A stretch of 64,000 bases of DNA from Lachnospiraceae bacterium (GCA_014804445.1 JAAUZU010000023.1:121425-185424); one strand, 5' to 3'. Counted from the first letter of the stretch, positions 7,435-17,234 are shown. Notes: generated by a model from the sequence alone, not told the origin. A program made the numbers and translations.

Positions 7435-8927
7435 TGGATTTTATCAGAAATTTCCCCTTTTTCTCCATTATGTTATCCATGTTTGCGGGCATTGTGTCTT
7501 CTGTACTGTCACCACGGGCTGCCAAGTGGGTAAATCGGGCGGTCATCACAGTGGTGGGCGTGCTGTCTTTGATACTGCTCGGGTATCTTTTGGGTACGGG
7601 GGAGAGTTACGTTTATATGATGGGGCATTTTCCCGCGCCCTGGGGCAATGAAATCCGGGCGGGAGTGCTTGAGGCAGGTATGGCGCTGTTTTTCTGTATT
7701 ATCATGCTGTTGTCCATGCTGGGCGGCGCCCACAAACTCTTGGAGGACGTGGCGGAGGAAAAGCAGAATCTATACTATATTCTGGTGAATCTTCTTTTGA
7801 GTTCGCTGCTGGCATTGGTATACACTAATGATATTTTCACGGCATATGTATTTGTGGAGATAAACACAATTACGGCCTGCGGTCTGATTATGATACGCGA
7901 GACAGGCAGAACCATCGAGGCGGCAGTGCGGTATATGATTATGAGCCTTTTAGGGTCGGGTTTACTGCTTTTAGGTCTGTGTGTGCTCTATGATTTGACG
8001 GGGCATCTCCTGATGAGTAATATGCGGGAGCAGGTGGCTTACCTTGTAGCAGGCAATCAGTATGCCATGCCTCTGCTGGTGACGATTGGTCTTATCTCAT
8101 TGGGCCTTGCCATCAAGAGTGCCTTGTTTCCTTTTCATGCATGGTTGCCGGACGCCTATGGCTATTCCACCGCATCCTCTGCGGCAATGTTGTCCAGTCT
8201 GGTGTCGAAGGGCTACATTTTTTTGTTGATAAAGCTGATTTACAGAGTGTTTGGATTTGAAGTATTTCGTGACAGTCACATTATCAATGTTCTGTTTGTA
8301 TTTGGTTTGATGGGCATGATTTTCGGCTCGATCAGCGCCATTCGGGAGAATGATATCAAGCGTATGGTAGCCTTCTCTTCTGTGGCGCAGATCGGTTATA
8401 TTTTTATGGGTATCGGTATGGGAACACAGGCTGCCATGGTGGCGGGTGTGTTTCATATCCTGTCCCATGCAGCCACCAAATCGCTGTTGTTTATTGCGGC
8501 GACAGGGCTTACAGAGGTATCGGGAGGTAGCCGGAAATTTGAAGATTTGACGGGAGCCGGTTTCAAAAATCCCTGTGCGGGCATAGCGTTTACGGCAGGC
8601 GCTTTATCCATGGTCGGTGTGCCTCTGTTTTCGGGTTTCATTTCTAAGCTTCTATTTTCTCAGGCTGCGGTGCAGAACAGCGGCAAGATGCTGCCTGCGC
8701 TGATTGTATTGGGCATTAGCACAATCTTAAACGCCATTTATTTTATGAAGACCGTCATCCGTCTTTATACACCGGTGGGTGCGGACGGAGAGGATGGAAA
8801 GACGTTTGTGAATCGAAAGCTTTATGTGGTGACTTTGATTGGTTTTATTATTTTGAATGTTGTGTTGGGAGTGAATTCTCAGCCTATCGTGGACATGATA
8901 TGGCAGGGACTCGGCATGTTTGCATAA
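7434..8927 (+). CDS. mrpD: Mrp-type antiporter subunit D (proton-conducting ND2/4/5 family), copy 1
   Basis: Polytopic membrane protein of 497 residues with about 14 helices. The family motif KSALFPFHAWLPDAYGYSTA carries the Lys of the discontinuous TM7 region, and a second conserved Glu is seen in FVEINTITACGLIM. Further features are an ENDIKRMVAFSSVAQIGYIF stretch and the histidine-containing FHILSHAATKSLLF. It belongs to the proton-pumping NuoL/M/N superfamily. It is the first of four such paralogues in this operon and the one closest to a standard MrpD (SSAAMLSSLVSKGYIF). Confidence 0.93.
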   Translation: MDFIRNFPFFSIMLSMFAGIVSSVLSPRAAKWVNRAVITVVGVLSLILLGYLLGTGESYVYMMGHFPAPWGNEIRAGVLEAGMALFFCIIMLLSMLGGAHKLLEDVAEEKQNLYYILVNLLLSSLLALVYTNDIFTAYVFVEINTITACGLIMIRETGRTIEAAVRYMIMSLLGSGLLLLGLCVLYDLTGHLLMSNMREQVAYLVAGNQYAMPLLVTIGLISLGLAIKSALFPFHAWLPDAYGYSTASSAAMLSSLVSKGYIFLLIKLIYRVFGFEVFRDSHIINVLFVFGLMGMIFGSISAIRENDIKRMVAFSSVAQIGYIFMGIGMGTQAAMVAGVFHILSHAATKSLLFIAATGLTEVSGGSRKFEDLTGAGFKNPCAGIAFTAGALSMVGVPLFSGFISKLLFSQAAVQNSGKMLPALIVLGISTILNAIYFMKTVIRLYTPVGADGEDGKTFVNRKLYVVTLIGFIILNVVLGVNSQPIVDMIWQGLGMFA

Positions 8928-8939
8928 GGAGGTTGTGTT

Positions 8940-10415
8940 ATGGCTTTCATTTGGCTGTCCATAGCGTTTCCCATTGTCAGCGGTTTGTATTTGCTGGTGA
9001 GACGGGAATTTTCTCATAGAAAAGGGTTGTTGTGTACGGCGGGCGTCTGTTTTGCGGCAGCGGCAGGACTTGCAATGCTGGCACTGTGGCGGGGCAAAGG
9101 CGTATCCTGCCGGTTATTGCAGCTGACAGAGACGCTCACACTGGAGCTTCGTATCGATGGCGTGGGTATGTTGTTTGCGGGTATGGCGGTCATTGTTTTT
9201 CTGTGCGCTGGATTTTTCTCCTTTGCATACATGGAACATGAGGAGCATGAAAAGCGTTATTATGGGTTTTTTCTGATAGTGCAGGGAGTGCTGTACGCGC
9301 TTTGTTTTGCGGGCAATCTGATTACCTTTTATCTGTTCTTTGAGATTTTGACGATGTTCTCCGTGCCTCTGGTGCTGCACAATCAAAAACATGAGTCGGT
9401 GATGGCGGGATTAAAATATTTGTTTTATTCTCTCTGTGGTGCATACATGGTGCTGTTTGGTCTGTATGTGGTCAACCGGTATGGTGAGACACTGCGCTTT
9501 ACGGAGGGAGGCGTGCTGGCTGCGAAAGCGGCAGATCACACAGGAGTCTTGTTGTTTGCCGCACTTTTCATGATATTTGGATTTGGGGTAAAGGCGGGCA
9601 TGTTTCCTTTGCACGCATGGCTTCCGACAGCGCATCCGGTGGCTCCGGCTCCGGCATCCGCGGTATTGTCGGCAGTGATTGTGAAGGCAGGTGTACTGGG
9701 GCTGCTGCGAGTGGTCTATTATATTTTCGGCACGGCGTTTTTGCGGGAAAGCTGGGTGCAGCGGGTGTGGCTTGCCCTGTCCCTGCTCACGGTGTTTATG
9801 GGCTCCATGCTGGCATACAGGGAGGATGTCCTGAAAAAGCGTCTGGCATATTCGACTGTGAGCCAGGTATCCTATTGTTTATTCGGACTGGCAGTCATGA
9901 ATGCAGAAGGTGTGACAGGCAGCCTGCTGCAAGTGCTCAGCCATGGTTTTGTAAAAGCTGCACTCTTTTTGTGTACGGGCGCTATCATAGTGCAGACAGG
10001 GAAAACCAGAGTGTCAGAGCTTCGCGGTATTGGAAAAGAGATGCCGATACTGATGTGGTGCTATACGATTGCTTCCATGGGGTTAATCGGCCTGCCGCCC
10101 ACTGGAGGTTTTATGAGTAAATGGTATCTGGCCATGGGCGGGCTTTCCTGTGGGGATAAGGTCTTTTTCCTGCTTGGCCCGGCAGTGCTTCTTGTCAGTG
10201 CGCTGCTGACCGCGGGTTATCTGCTGCCTCCGGCAATTGCAGGTTTTTTCCCCGGGGCTGATTATGATGATAAGACATTGAAGAAGCACGAGCCGCCGAT
10301 GCTCATGAATGTACCTATACTGGTTCTTACAGTGCTCTCTGTGTTGATGGGAATCCTGCCGAATATGCTTACGAATCGGATGGCAGAATGGATTACCCGA
10401 CTGGTGACATTTTAG
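8940..10415 (+). CDS. Antiporter-like ND2/4/5 family subunit, copy 2
   Basis: Polytopic membrane protein of 491 residues. It shows the canonical core KAGMFPLHAWLPTAHPVAPA, then PASAVLSAVIVKAGVLGLLR. A Glu in the TM5 region appears in LFFEILTMFSVPLVLH, and EDVLKKRLAYSTVSQVSYCLFG, VLSHGFVKAALFLCTGA and GLIGLPPTGGFMSKWYLA are further family blocks. All key Lys/His/Glu positions I can check are present, so it should be a functional ion channel subunit rather than a relic. It starts 12 bases after copy 1. Confidence 0.9.
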   Translation: MAFIWLSIAFPIVSGLYLLVRREFSHRKGLLCTAGVCFAAAAGLAMLALWRGKGVSCRLLQLTETLTLELRIDGVGMLFAGMAVIVFLCAGFFSFAYMEHEEHEKRYYGFFLIVQGVLYALCFAGNLITFYLFFEILTMFSVPLVLHNQKHESVMAGLKYLFYSLCGAYMVLFGLYVVNRYGETLRFTEGGVLAAKAADHTGVLLFAALFMIFGFGVKAGMFPLHAWLPTAHPVAPAPASAVLSAVIVKAGVLGLLRVVYYIFGTAFLRESWVQRVWLALSLLTVFMGSMLAYREDVLKKRLAYSTVSQVSYCLFGLAVMNAEGVTGSLLQVLSHGFVKAALFLCTGAIIVQTGKTRVSELRGIGKEMPILMWCYTIASMGLIGLPPTGGFMSKWYLAMGGLSCGDKVFFLLGPAVLLVSALLTAGYLLPPAIAGFFPGADYDDKTLKKHEPPMLMNVPILVLTVLSVLMGILPNMLTNRMAEWITRLVTF

Positions 10416-10430
10416 GAAGGAGGCTGCGAT

Positions 10431-11912
10431 ATGATATTAGTTGTAATTTTAATTCCCGTGATTGCCGGTATTCTGGCATCCCTGCTTCCTTTCCGGAAGA
10501 GGTCACATATGGAGATTTTTCTGGAGAGTCTGGTCATTTTGAATAGTGTGCTGGTGTGGTATCTGCTGCTGCATCATCAGGACAGTATCTTTACGCTGGC
10601 GCATGTTACGGGAAATCTCACCATTAGTTTCCATGTGGACGGCATGAGCATGGTGTTTGCCGGTCTGGTCAGTGTGCTGTGGCCTCTGGCGACGCTCTAT
10701 GCTTTTACTTATATGACGAAGGAGGAGAACGAGAAAATATTTTTTCTCTTCTATACGGTGACTTATGGTGTCGTTCTTGGGATTGCCTTTGCCGCGGATT
10801 TGATGACCTTGTATTGCTTCTACGAGCTGCTTACGCTGGTGACGGTACCTTTGGTGATGCATACTCTGACAAGGGAAGCCATTGTTGCCAGCCGCAAATA
10901 TTTGTGTTATTCACTGGGCGGCGCAGCCTTTGCCTTTCTGGGACTGATTTTTGTGATTGTCTATGGAAACACTGCGGATTTCATTTTAGGCGGTGTATTG
11001 GATATGGGCAAAATCGGCGGACGGACGAATGTACTTTTGCTGGTTTATGTCATGGCTTTTATGGGATTTGGCGTAAAGGCGGCAATTTGTCCCTTTAATG
11101 CGTGGCTCCCGCAGGCGAGCGTGGCGCCCACGCCCGTGACGGCCTTATTGCATGCGGTAGCGGTGGTGAAGGCCGGCGCCTTTTCCATTATCCGGCTGAC
11201 CTATTATAGTTTTGGAGCAGATTTTGTGCGGAATACCTGGGCGCAGAAGGTGCTTATGGCGATTGTGTTGTTCACCATCGTGTACGGATGCAGCCGTGCT
11301 GTAAAAGAGACGCATATTAAGAGAAGGCTGGCGTATTCCACCATCAGCAATCTTTCCTATATCTTGTTTGGCGTATTGATACTGACGCCCCTTGGTATGG
11401 CGGGCGCGCTGACACATATGGTATTTCATGCAGTCATGAAGATTTGTTCTTTTTTCTGTGTGGGAGCCGTTATGTATCAGACGGACAGGCAGTATGTCCA
11501 TGAGATGAATGGCCTGGGGTATCGAATGCCGATAGTATTTGGATTCTTTACTGTTTCTGCTCTGGCGCTGATGGGGGTGCCGGGTCTTGCGGGATTTATC
11601 AGCAAGTGGAATCTGGCGGCCGCAGCGGTGGAGAGCGGCGGTATTTTTGCCTATGCCGGTATCGGCTGCCTGCTGGTGAGTGCGCTGCTTACGGCAGTCT
11701 ATATGTTGAATATTGTGGTAAGAGCTTTCTTTCCGGATAAATCGTCCGCACCAGATATTCCGAAGAACGTGCCCCGATGGGAAGACATACATGATCCGGA
11801 CTGGAAGATGCTGCTGCCCTTAGGCATATTTGTGATAATGATTGTGTATTTTGGTCTACATTCCGCGCCGATAACAACCTTTTTGATGAAAGTTTCAGAA
11901 GGTGTGTATTAG
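10431..11912 (+). CDS. Antiporter-like ND2/4/5 family subunit, copy 3
   Basis: Polytopic membrane protein of 493 residues, 15 bases after copy 2. Core motif KAAICPFNAWLPQASVAPTP differs from the others: His of FHAW is replaced by Asn (FNAW), and the region is followed by VTALLHAVAVVKAGAFSIIR. The TM5 glutamate is present in CFYELLTLVTVPLVMH, and the helix with THMVFHAVMKICSFFCVGA keeps the conserved His/Lys. The ending is short, with no long C-terminal extension. Probably the third ion-translocating channel of the complex. Confidence 0.9.
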   Translation: MILVVILIPVIAGILASLLPFRKRSHMEIFLESLVILNSVLVWYLLLHHQDSIFTLAHVTGNLTISFHVDGMSMVFAGLVSVLWPLATLYAFTYMTKEENEKIFFLFYTVTYGVVLGIAFAADLMTLYCFYELLTLVTVPLVMHTLTREAIVASRKYLCYSLGGAAFAFLGLIFVIVYGNTADFILGGVLDMGKIGGRTNVLLLVYVMAFMGFGVKAAICPFNAWLPQASVAPTPVTALLHAVAVVKAGAFSIIRLTYYSFGADFVRNTWAQKVLMAIVLFTIVYGCSRAVKETHIKRRLAYSTISNLSYILFGVLILTPLGMAGALTHMVFHAVMKICSFFCVGAVMYQTDRQYVHEMNGLGYRMPIVFGFFTVSALALMGVPGLAGFISKWNLAAAAVESGGIFAYAGIGCLLVSALLTAVYMLNIVVRAFFPDKSSAPDIPKNVPRWEDIHDPDWKMLLPLGIFVIMIVYFGLHSAPITTFLMKVSEGVY

Positions 11913-11939
11913 AATGGGAGCGTAATCAGACAGGAGGGT

Positions 11940-14045
11940 TTGAAAATAATGGAGTGGATTTTGAATCATCTGTATCTGCTTGCCTATATGGCAGTATTTT
12001 TCCCCATGGCAGCGGCTTTGACGGGATGGCTGATTGGGCGGCATCATAAGAGTGAGCGTGACTACTTTGTGTTTATGAGTTGTAGTCTGGAGCTTGCTAT
12101 ATTCCTGTTTTTGTTCGTGCTGACTCTGGGCGGTGTAAACTGCGGCGTGGCGAATATTCCCGAAATCTGCGGTATGGGACTCCATTTTCAGATGGATGGC
12201 TTTCGGGTTCTCTATGGAACGGTGGCGGCTTTTCTGTGGTTTATGACGACAATTTTTTCCAAAGAGTATTTCGCACATTATCATAACCGGAACAGGTACT
12301 ATTTCTTTCTGCTTTTGACTTTGGGAGCAACGGAAGGCGTGTTTCTGGCGCAGGATTTTTTCACCATCTTTATCTTTTTCGAAATAATGTCGCTGGCATC
12401 CTTTGCGTGGGTAGCCCATGATGAAAAGGCGGAGTCCATGCGGGCGGCAAATACCTATCTGGGGGTGTCGGTCATCGGCGGACTGGTGATGCTTATGGGT
12501 CTCTTTCTTTTCTATGGCGCGGACAGCAGCCTGCTGCCTGCGGCGGGATTATGTCTGCTCTTTGGATTTGGGGCAAAGGCCGGTGCATTTCCGCTTCATA
12601 TCTGGCTGCCCAAGGCGCATCCTGTTGCGCCTGCGCCTGCCTCGGCGCTCTTATCGGGTGTGCTGACCAAGACAGGCGTGTTTGGTATTTTGTTATTGAC
12701 AGCTACCGTGTTTTACAAAGATATGGCCTGGGGGACTTTGATTTTGGCCATGGGCGTACTGACTATGGTGTTGGGCGCTTTGCTGGCGCTGTTTTCCGTG
12801 GACTTGAAGCGGACGCTTGCCTGTTCTTCCGTGTCACAGATTGGATTTGTGCTGCTGGGTGTGGGACTGGCAGGACTTTTGGGGAAGGAAAATGCGTTGG
12901 CAGTGCGCGGTGCGGTTTTGCATATGGTCAATCACTCCCTGATTAAACTGGTATTGTTTTTGGCAGCGGGCGTGGTATTTATGAATCTTCACAAGCTGAA
13001 TCTCAACGAAATCAGGGGATTTGGGAGAAAAAAACCGCTGCTTCATTATTGCTTTCTTATGGGGGCGCTTGGCATCGGCGGGATACCGCTTTGGAACGGT
13101 TATGTGAGCAAGACGCTGCTGCATGAGAGCATTGTAGAAATTATCCGTATGGCAGAAGAGGGACAGGCGGGCAGTTATCTGTCGGTGGGTGTGCTGCAGG
13201 GAGTGGAGTGGGCGTTTTTAATCAGCGGCGGACTGACCGTGGCATATATGATTAAGCTCTATGTGGCGCTTTTTATAGAAAAAAATCAAAATCAGGAAAC
13301 ACAGCGCCAGTTTGATGCCCTGAAGGGTCGTTATATGAATAAAACCAGCGGCATTGTACTTGCTGCAGGCGCGACACTGCTTCCGGTTCTTGGTTTTATG
13401 CCGGATTTCATAATGGGAAAACTGGCAGATATGGGACAGAGTCTTTTTGTAAATGGAACGGCAGCAGGTTTGCAGTATGCCCCGGCAGAGGGTGGACAGG
13501 TTATGGTAGACTGGTTTAGTCTGAGTAGTTTAAAGGGGGCAGGTATTTCCATCGGTATCGGCATACTGGTGTATTTCTTTGTGGTGCGCACACTGCTTAT
13601 GAAGCGGGAAAACGGCTGCAAAGTCTACGCGGGCAGATGGAGCCATTGGCTGGATTTGGAGAATCTGGTGTACCGTCCAATACTTCTGCATGCATTGCCA
13701 TTTGTGTGCGGCGTGTTCTGCCGTGTACTTGACAGTCTGGCAGATGGCGTGGTAGTGCTGTTACGTAAGACGGTTTATCGGGACAGCAAGCTTCCGGAAG
13801 AACTTTTGGAGGGCAACCGTCTTACCCATATGGCAGGCCGTGCAGCAAATGGATTACAACGGCTGGGAAACCGCAGTATCTGGCAAAAAAATCCGCGAAA
13901 TGTGGATTATGAGCACAAGTTTGCGCTGATTTATCAGGAGTGGGAGGAGGACAGCCTCATCATTGGCAGAAGCCTTTCATTCGGATTGCTGTTATTCTGC
14001 GCGGGTCTTTTGCTTACGGTAATCTATCTGCTGCTGGCAGCATGA
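11940..14045 (+). CDS. Antiporter-like ND2/4/5 family subunit with C-terminal extension, copy 4
   Basis: Largest subunit, 701 residues. Residues 1-480 follow the ND2/4/5 pattern: FIFFEIMSLASFAWVAHDE, then KAGAFPLHIWLPKAHPVAPA and PASALLSGVLTKTGVFGILL, then VDLKRTLACSSVSQIGFVLLG. The last 200 residues contain additional helices and an amphipathic stretch, reminiscent of the lateral-helix extension of NuoL/MrpA-type subunits. The likely start is the ATG at 11940 or the ATG three codons later (11949); gagggtttg lies just upstream. It ends the operon, and no obvious strong terminator follows before the macro-domain gene. Confidence 0.88.
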   Translation: MKIMEWILNHLYLLAYMAVFFPMAAALTGWLIGRHHKSERDYFVFMSCSLELAIFLFLFVLTLGGVNCGVANIPEICGMGLHFQMDGFRVLYGTVAAFLWFMTTIFSKEYFAHYHNRNRYYFFLLLTLGATEGVFLAQDFFTIFIFFEIMSLASFAWVAHDEKAESMRAANTYLGVSVIGGLVMLMGLFLFYGADSSLLPAAGLCLLFGFGAKAGAFPLHIWLPKAHPVAPAPASALLSGVLTKTGVFGILLLTATVFYKDMAWGTLILAMGVLTMVLGALLALFSVDLKRTLACSSVSQIGFVLLGVGLAGLLGKENALAVRGAVLHMVNHSLIKLVLFLAAGVVFMNLHKLNLNEIRGFGRKKPLLHYCFLMGALGIGGIPLWNGYVSKTLLHESIVEIIRMAEEGQAGSYLSVGVLQGVEWAFLISGGLTVAYMIKLYVALFIEKNQNQETQRQFDALKGRYMNKTSGIVLAAGATLLPVLGFMPDFIMGKLADMGQSLFVNGTAAGLQYAPAEGGQVMVDWFSLSSLKGAGISIGIGILVYFFVVRTLLMKRENGCKVYAGRWSHWLDLENLVYRPILLHALPFVCGVFCRVLDSLADGVVVLLRKTVYRDSKLPEELLEGNRLTHMAGRAANGLQRLGNRSIWQKNPRNVDYEHKFALIYQEWEEDSLIIGRSLSFGLLLFCAGLLLTVIYLLLAA

Positions 14046-14088
14046 TTTACCGTTGGCATCATTAAAAAATGGAAAGGAAACGGCACAG

Positions 14089-14925
14089 GTGAAAAACTTT
14101 GCAACACAGCAGGACAGACTGGATTATCTGCTGCAGGAATTTAAAAACGATTCAAAACAATATAAAGACTTGGAAGTGGAAGATGACTATGAGAGCAAAC
14201 GGATGGCACTGCGTTCTTTGATGAATATTCGTATGCCAAAGGAGATGGCAGAGGATGTTGTAAAGGTGCAGGATGCGTTTCTGGCATTGGAAGCAGCAGA
14301 AAAAGGAATTGTGGCAATATCCGATATCAGGACAATCAAAGAGCAGTATGGCAGCAGACATCCTTACGGAGATAAGCTTTCTGTCTGGCAGGGAGATATC
14401 ACAAGGCTTGCCGTTGATGCGATTGTAAATGCAGCAAACTCGCAGATGCTTGGCTGTTTTGTACCATGCCACAGGTGTATTGACAATGCAATTCACAGTG
14501 CGGCGGGAATTGAGCTTCGGGCAGAGTGTAATCATAAGATGAATCAGAAGCGAATCCAATATGGCTCCCGATATGAGGAACCGACGGGACAGGCGATGCT
14601 GACGAAGGGTTATAATCTTCCGGCAAAATATGTAATTCACACAGTGGGGCCGATTGTCGGATATCGTCTTACGGAACAGCTCAGACAGGATTTAAAGCAT
14701 TGTTATGAAAGTGTATTAAAATGCTGTTTGGATAACGGGATTCGTTCTGTAGCATTTTGCTGTATTTCGACAGGAGAATTTCATTTTCCCAATGAGGAAG
14801 CGGCGAAGATTGCGGTAGAAACGGTTACATCCGTGCTGCATGATTTTGAGAGCAAATTTGACAGAATAATTTTTAATGTTTTCAAGGACTTGGATAAACA
14901 ATATTATGAAGAACTGTTAAAATAG
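14089..14925 (+). CDS. Zinc-type macro-domain protein-ADP-ribose hydrolase
   Basis: Macro domains remove ADP-ribose from modified proteins. After an N-terminal helical region (about 90 residues), the macro fold is seen in KLSVWQGDITRLAVDAIVNAANSQMLGCF, read in pieces: GDIT then DAIVNAAN, the ADP-ribose-binding motif. VPCHRCIDNAIHSAAGIELRAEC follows, whose Cys/His set is the metal-site signature of the Zn-macro subgroup. AKYVIHTVGPIV and SVAFCCISTGEFHFPNE complete the fold. I chose the GTG at 14089 because ggaaagg lies upstream; an in-frame TTG at 14053 is possible. Some relatives sit with SirTM and lipoate-carrier genes, which are not seen here. Confidence 0.88.
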   Translation: MKNFATQQDRLDYLLQEFKNDSKQYKDLEVEDDYESKRMALRSLMNIRMPKEMAEDVVKVQDAFLALEAAEKGIVAISDIRTIKEQYGSRHPYGDKLSVWQGDITRLAVDAIVNAANSQMLGCFVPCHRCIDNAIHSAAGIELRAECNHKMNQKRIQYGSRYEEPTGQAMLTKGYNLPAKYVIHTVGPIVGYRLTEQLRQDLKHCYESVLKCCLDNGIRSVAFCCISTGEFHFPNEEAAKIAVETVTSVLHDFESKFDRIIFNVFKDLDKQYYEELLK

Positions 14926-15128
14926 AACTGGTGGAGGTGATTGCACAAAGCGCAGATTATCTGAAAGGTTTTTCTGAGGATTGTATTCTGACCTATATTC
15001 CGTTTTTTATAATTTGTTTTGCTTTTCTAAAGAGAAAATTAATAAGTCTAAAATAGTAAAACAAGTCCTTCTGTGGTACAATGGGTTCATGCAAAAACTG
15101 CCATTTTCAAGCAGTCAAGGAGGTATTT

Positions 15129-17162
15129 ATGGAAGTAAAAGAGTTAATAAATTTGTTCGCAAATTCCAGTCAAAGAACCAGCGAGGCGCGGTACATACCC
15201 TGGTGGGAAGGAAATCATGAAGATGCCATATACAGGTATAGTGTTTTCACGAAAGAGGCCGTGCAGGAGATAGAAGCTTGTGTGGCGGAATGTGAAAAGG
15301 AAACATTGCTGACGACGGGCGGCTACTATGGACTTACCCTGTTTCACTTTTTAGTCTGGCACAATTTTTATGATGCAGTGGAAAAAATGCTGTGTGACGG
15401 AAGAATGACGGAAGAAGTTAATTTACCCGACCGGAATGGGTATGGTTTTACGCCGTTCCTATTGGCATGTTTCCGCGGGAATCTGGCAATGGCCAAGCTT
15501 TTAATCGAGCATGGAGCGGATACTTCTGTCTGCGACAAGAGAGGCATGAATGCATATCATCTTTTGGCGTATCCAAACTTTGAAGGACTTGTAAAAAGCA
15601 CGACTACTATGGAGAATAGTGTGGAACAAAGAGCGGAGATAGCACGTTTGCTTGATATTGATGTTAATCAGAAGGATGCGGACGGATTTACGCCGCTTGC
15701 ACGTATTTTATCCATTTCAAACAACTCTTATTATACATGGCCGCTGCCGGAGGTATTTTTAGAGAAGGGTGCCGAAACCGATTATGTAGATGAAAAAGGC
15801 AATACTCTTTTGATGATGGCAATCAGAAATGGTCACATGACGGCTACGCTTAAACTGATGGATAAGTGCAGGGATATGGTAAATGTGGCAAACAATGATG
15901 GAGTAACGCCTATTAAGCAGGCTGCGGATTATAATAATCAGGCCCTTTGTATCGCTTTGACAGACCATGGCGCAGAGCCTATTGACAAAAAGCGTATGAA
16001 CACGAATACATTAAGCGAAATTACAGAACGTGCATATTTCAGAATAGAAGAAGATAATAAAGACGGTATGAATCTTGCTCTATATGTGACAGAAAAACTG
16101 GTGAAGCAGATAGATGTGGATGACGATGATGAATTTTATTGTATGAAAGATGTCATTCATAAGGCTTTAAGATTTAATGCATATAAAGTATTGGATTTCT
16201 GCATGAATGAGGGGTTTGATTTTACTGTGCCGATTCACCACCATGGAGATATAACCTGTCTGCGGGATGAGTGTCTGGAAAACGGCATAGGCGCTATGAA
16301 AAAGATGATGGAACTGGGTGTGGACATGGACGAAGCAGTGATAGACGGAAAAACGCCTGCCAATATTATAGCATCTATGGATAAAAGGAGAGAAGAGGCG
16401 GAAGAATTATTCTTTGAAGAGGCAGCAGAGCTTTGCTCTAAAGAATCCATGGAACAGGTAGACAATAGTGGCAAAGCGGCAATTCATTATGCTGCAGAAG
16501 AAGGCCATACGGGTATGCTGCGAGTTATGATAGAGAAAGGTGTAGATGTCAATCTTACGGAGGATGAACCTGCAGAGTCAGGAATAACAGCTCTTCATGA
16601 GGCTTGCACCCAGGGCTTTGCGGATACTGTAAAACTGTTGATTGCAGCAGGTGCGGATGACACCATGAAGAACTTGAAGGGCGAAACGCCGGCTCATTTT
16701 GCGCTTATGGAAAAGAAGTGTGGCGGAAAATTAAGACCGGAAGAGAGAGCTGAAGTCCTGAAAGAGCTGAAAAATATAGATATAGCAAGAGAAGACGGAA
16801 AGACACCTATTATGTTGATGCCGGAAGTCAGGGCAATCGACGAGGTTCTTCCCATATTTATAGACAAAGGTGTGGACATCAACCATGTGGATAATGAAGG
16901 CATGACCCTTATGATGCTCTATACGGACAAGGATATGATTAAGGAACTGATTCGCGAGGGAGCCGATATCAATATGGTGGACAATGATGGCAATACAGCG
17001 TTATACTACGCTTTAAGACGTGGCAGCATAGAGGCGGCACGGTATTTGATTAAAAAAGGCGCCGATTATAATCACGCAAACAACAAGGGCGAGACACCGG
17101 TACAATTGGCAGTGGAAAAAGGCTACGATACGGTGCTGGAGCTTATGACGGATATTCGGTAG
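15129..17162 (+). CDS. Large ankyrin-repeat protein
   Basis: Cytosolic protein of 677 residues, almost entirely ankyrin repeats. Well-formed repeats include GFTPFLLACFRGNLAMAKLL, then GKAAIHYAAEEGHTGMLRVM, then GITALHEACTQGFADTVKLL and GNTALYYALRRGSIEAARYL, each about 33 residues, with more degenerate ones between. No signal peptide, membrane helix or enzymatic domain is evident. The start is the ATG at 15129 because caaggagg lies 5 bases upstream; an upstream in-frame ATG has no such site. A TACAAT box at 15077-15082 may be its -10. The role is probably protein-protein interaction; partner unknown. Confidence 0.88.
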   Translation: MEVKELINLFANSSQRTSEARYIPWWEGNHEDAIYRYSVFTKEAVQEIEACVAECEKETLLTTGGYYGLTLFHFLVWHNFYDAVEKMLCDGRMTEEVNLPDRNGYGFTPFLLACFRGNLAMAKLLIEHGADTSVCDKRGMNAYHLLAYPNFEGLVKSTTTMENSVEQRAEIARLLDIDVNQKDADGFTPLARILSISNNSYYTWPLPEVFLEKGAETDYVDEKGNTLLMMAIRNGHMTATLKLMDKCRDMVNVANNDGVTPIKQAADYNNQALCIALTDHGAEPIDKKRMNTNTLSEITERAYFRIEEDNKDGMNLALYVTEKLVKQIDVDDDDEFYCMKDVIHKALRFNAYKVLDFCMNEGFDFTVPIHHHGDITCLRDECLENGIGAMKKMMELGVDMDEAVIDGKTPANIIASMDKRREEAEELFFEEAAELCSKESMEQVDNSGKAAIHYAAEEGHTGMLRVMIEKGVDVNLTEDEPAESGITALHEACTQGFADTVKLLIAAGADDTMKNLKGETPAHFALMEKKCGGKLRPEERAEVLKELKNIDIAREDGKTPIMLMPEVRAIDEVLPIFIDKGVDINHVDNEGMTLMMLYTDKDMIKELIREGADINMVDNDGNTALYYALRRGSIEAARYLIKKGADYNHANNKGETPVQLAVEKGYDTVLELMTDIR

Positions 17163-17200
17163 CTGGTGTTTAATCCTGTTGTAACACAATGAAAATAAAA

Positions 17201-17234
17201 AGGGCACCCTGTTTTTTGGTAAATAGGATGCCCT
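17201..17234. terminator. Hairpin resembling a terminator, downstream of the ankyrin gene
   Basis: AGGGCACCCT (17201-17210) pairs with AGGATGCCCT (17225-17234), with one G-U pair. The T-rich tract lies on the minus-strand side (aaaataaaaa before the stem on the plus strand), so it reads best as a terminator for leftward transcription. It may still end ankyrin-gene transcription. Confidence 0.45.

Noticed and set aside
14981..15220. 79-codon frame before the ankyrin gene
   Set aside because: Overlaps the ankyrin start in another frame, no ribosome binding site; the leader region only holds a weak -10-like TACAAT.
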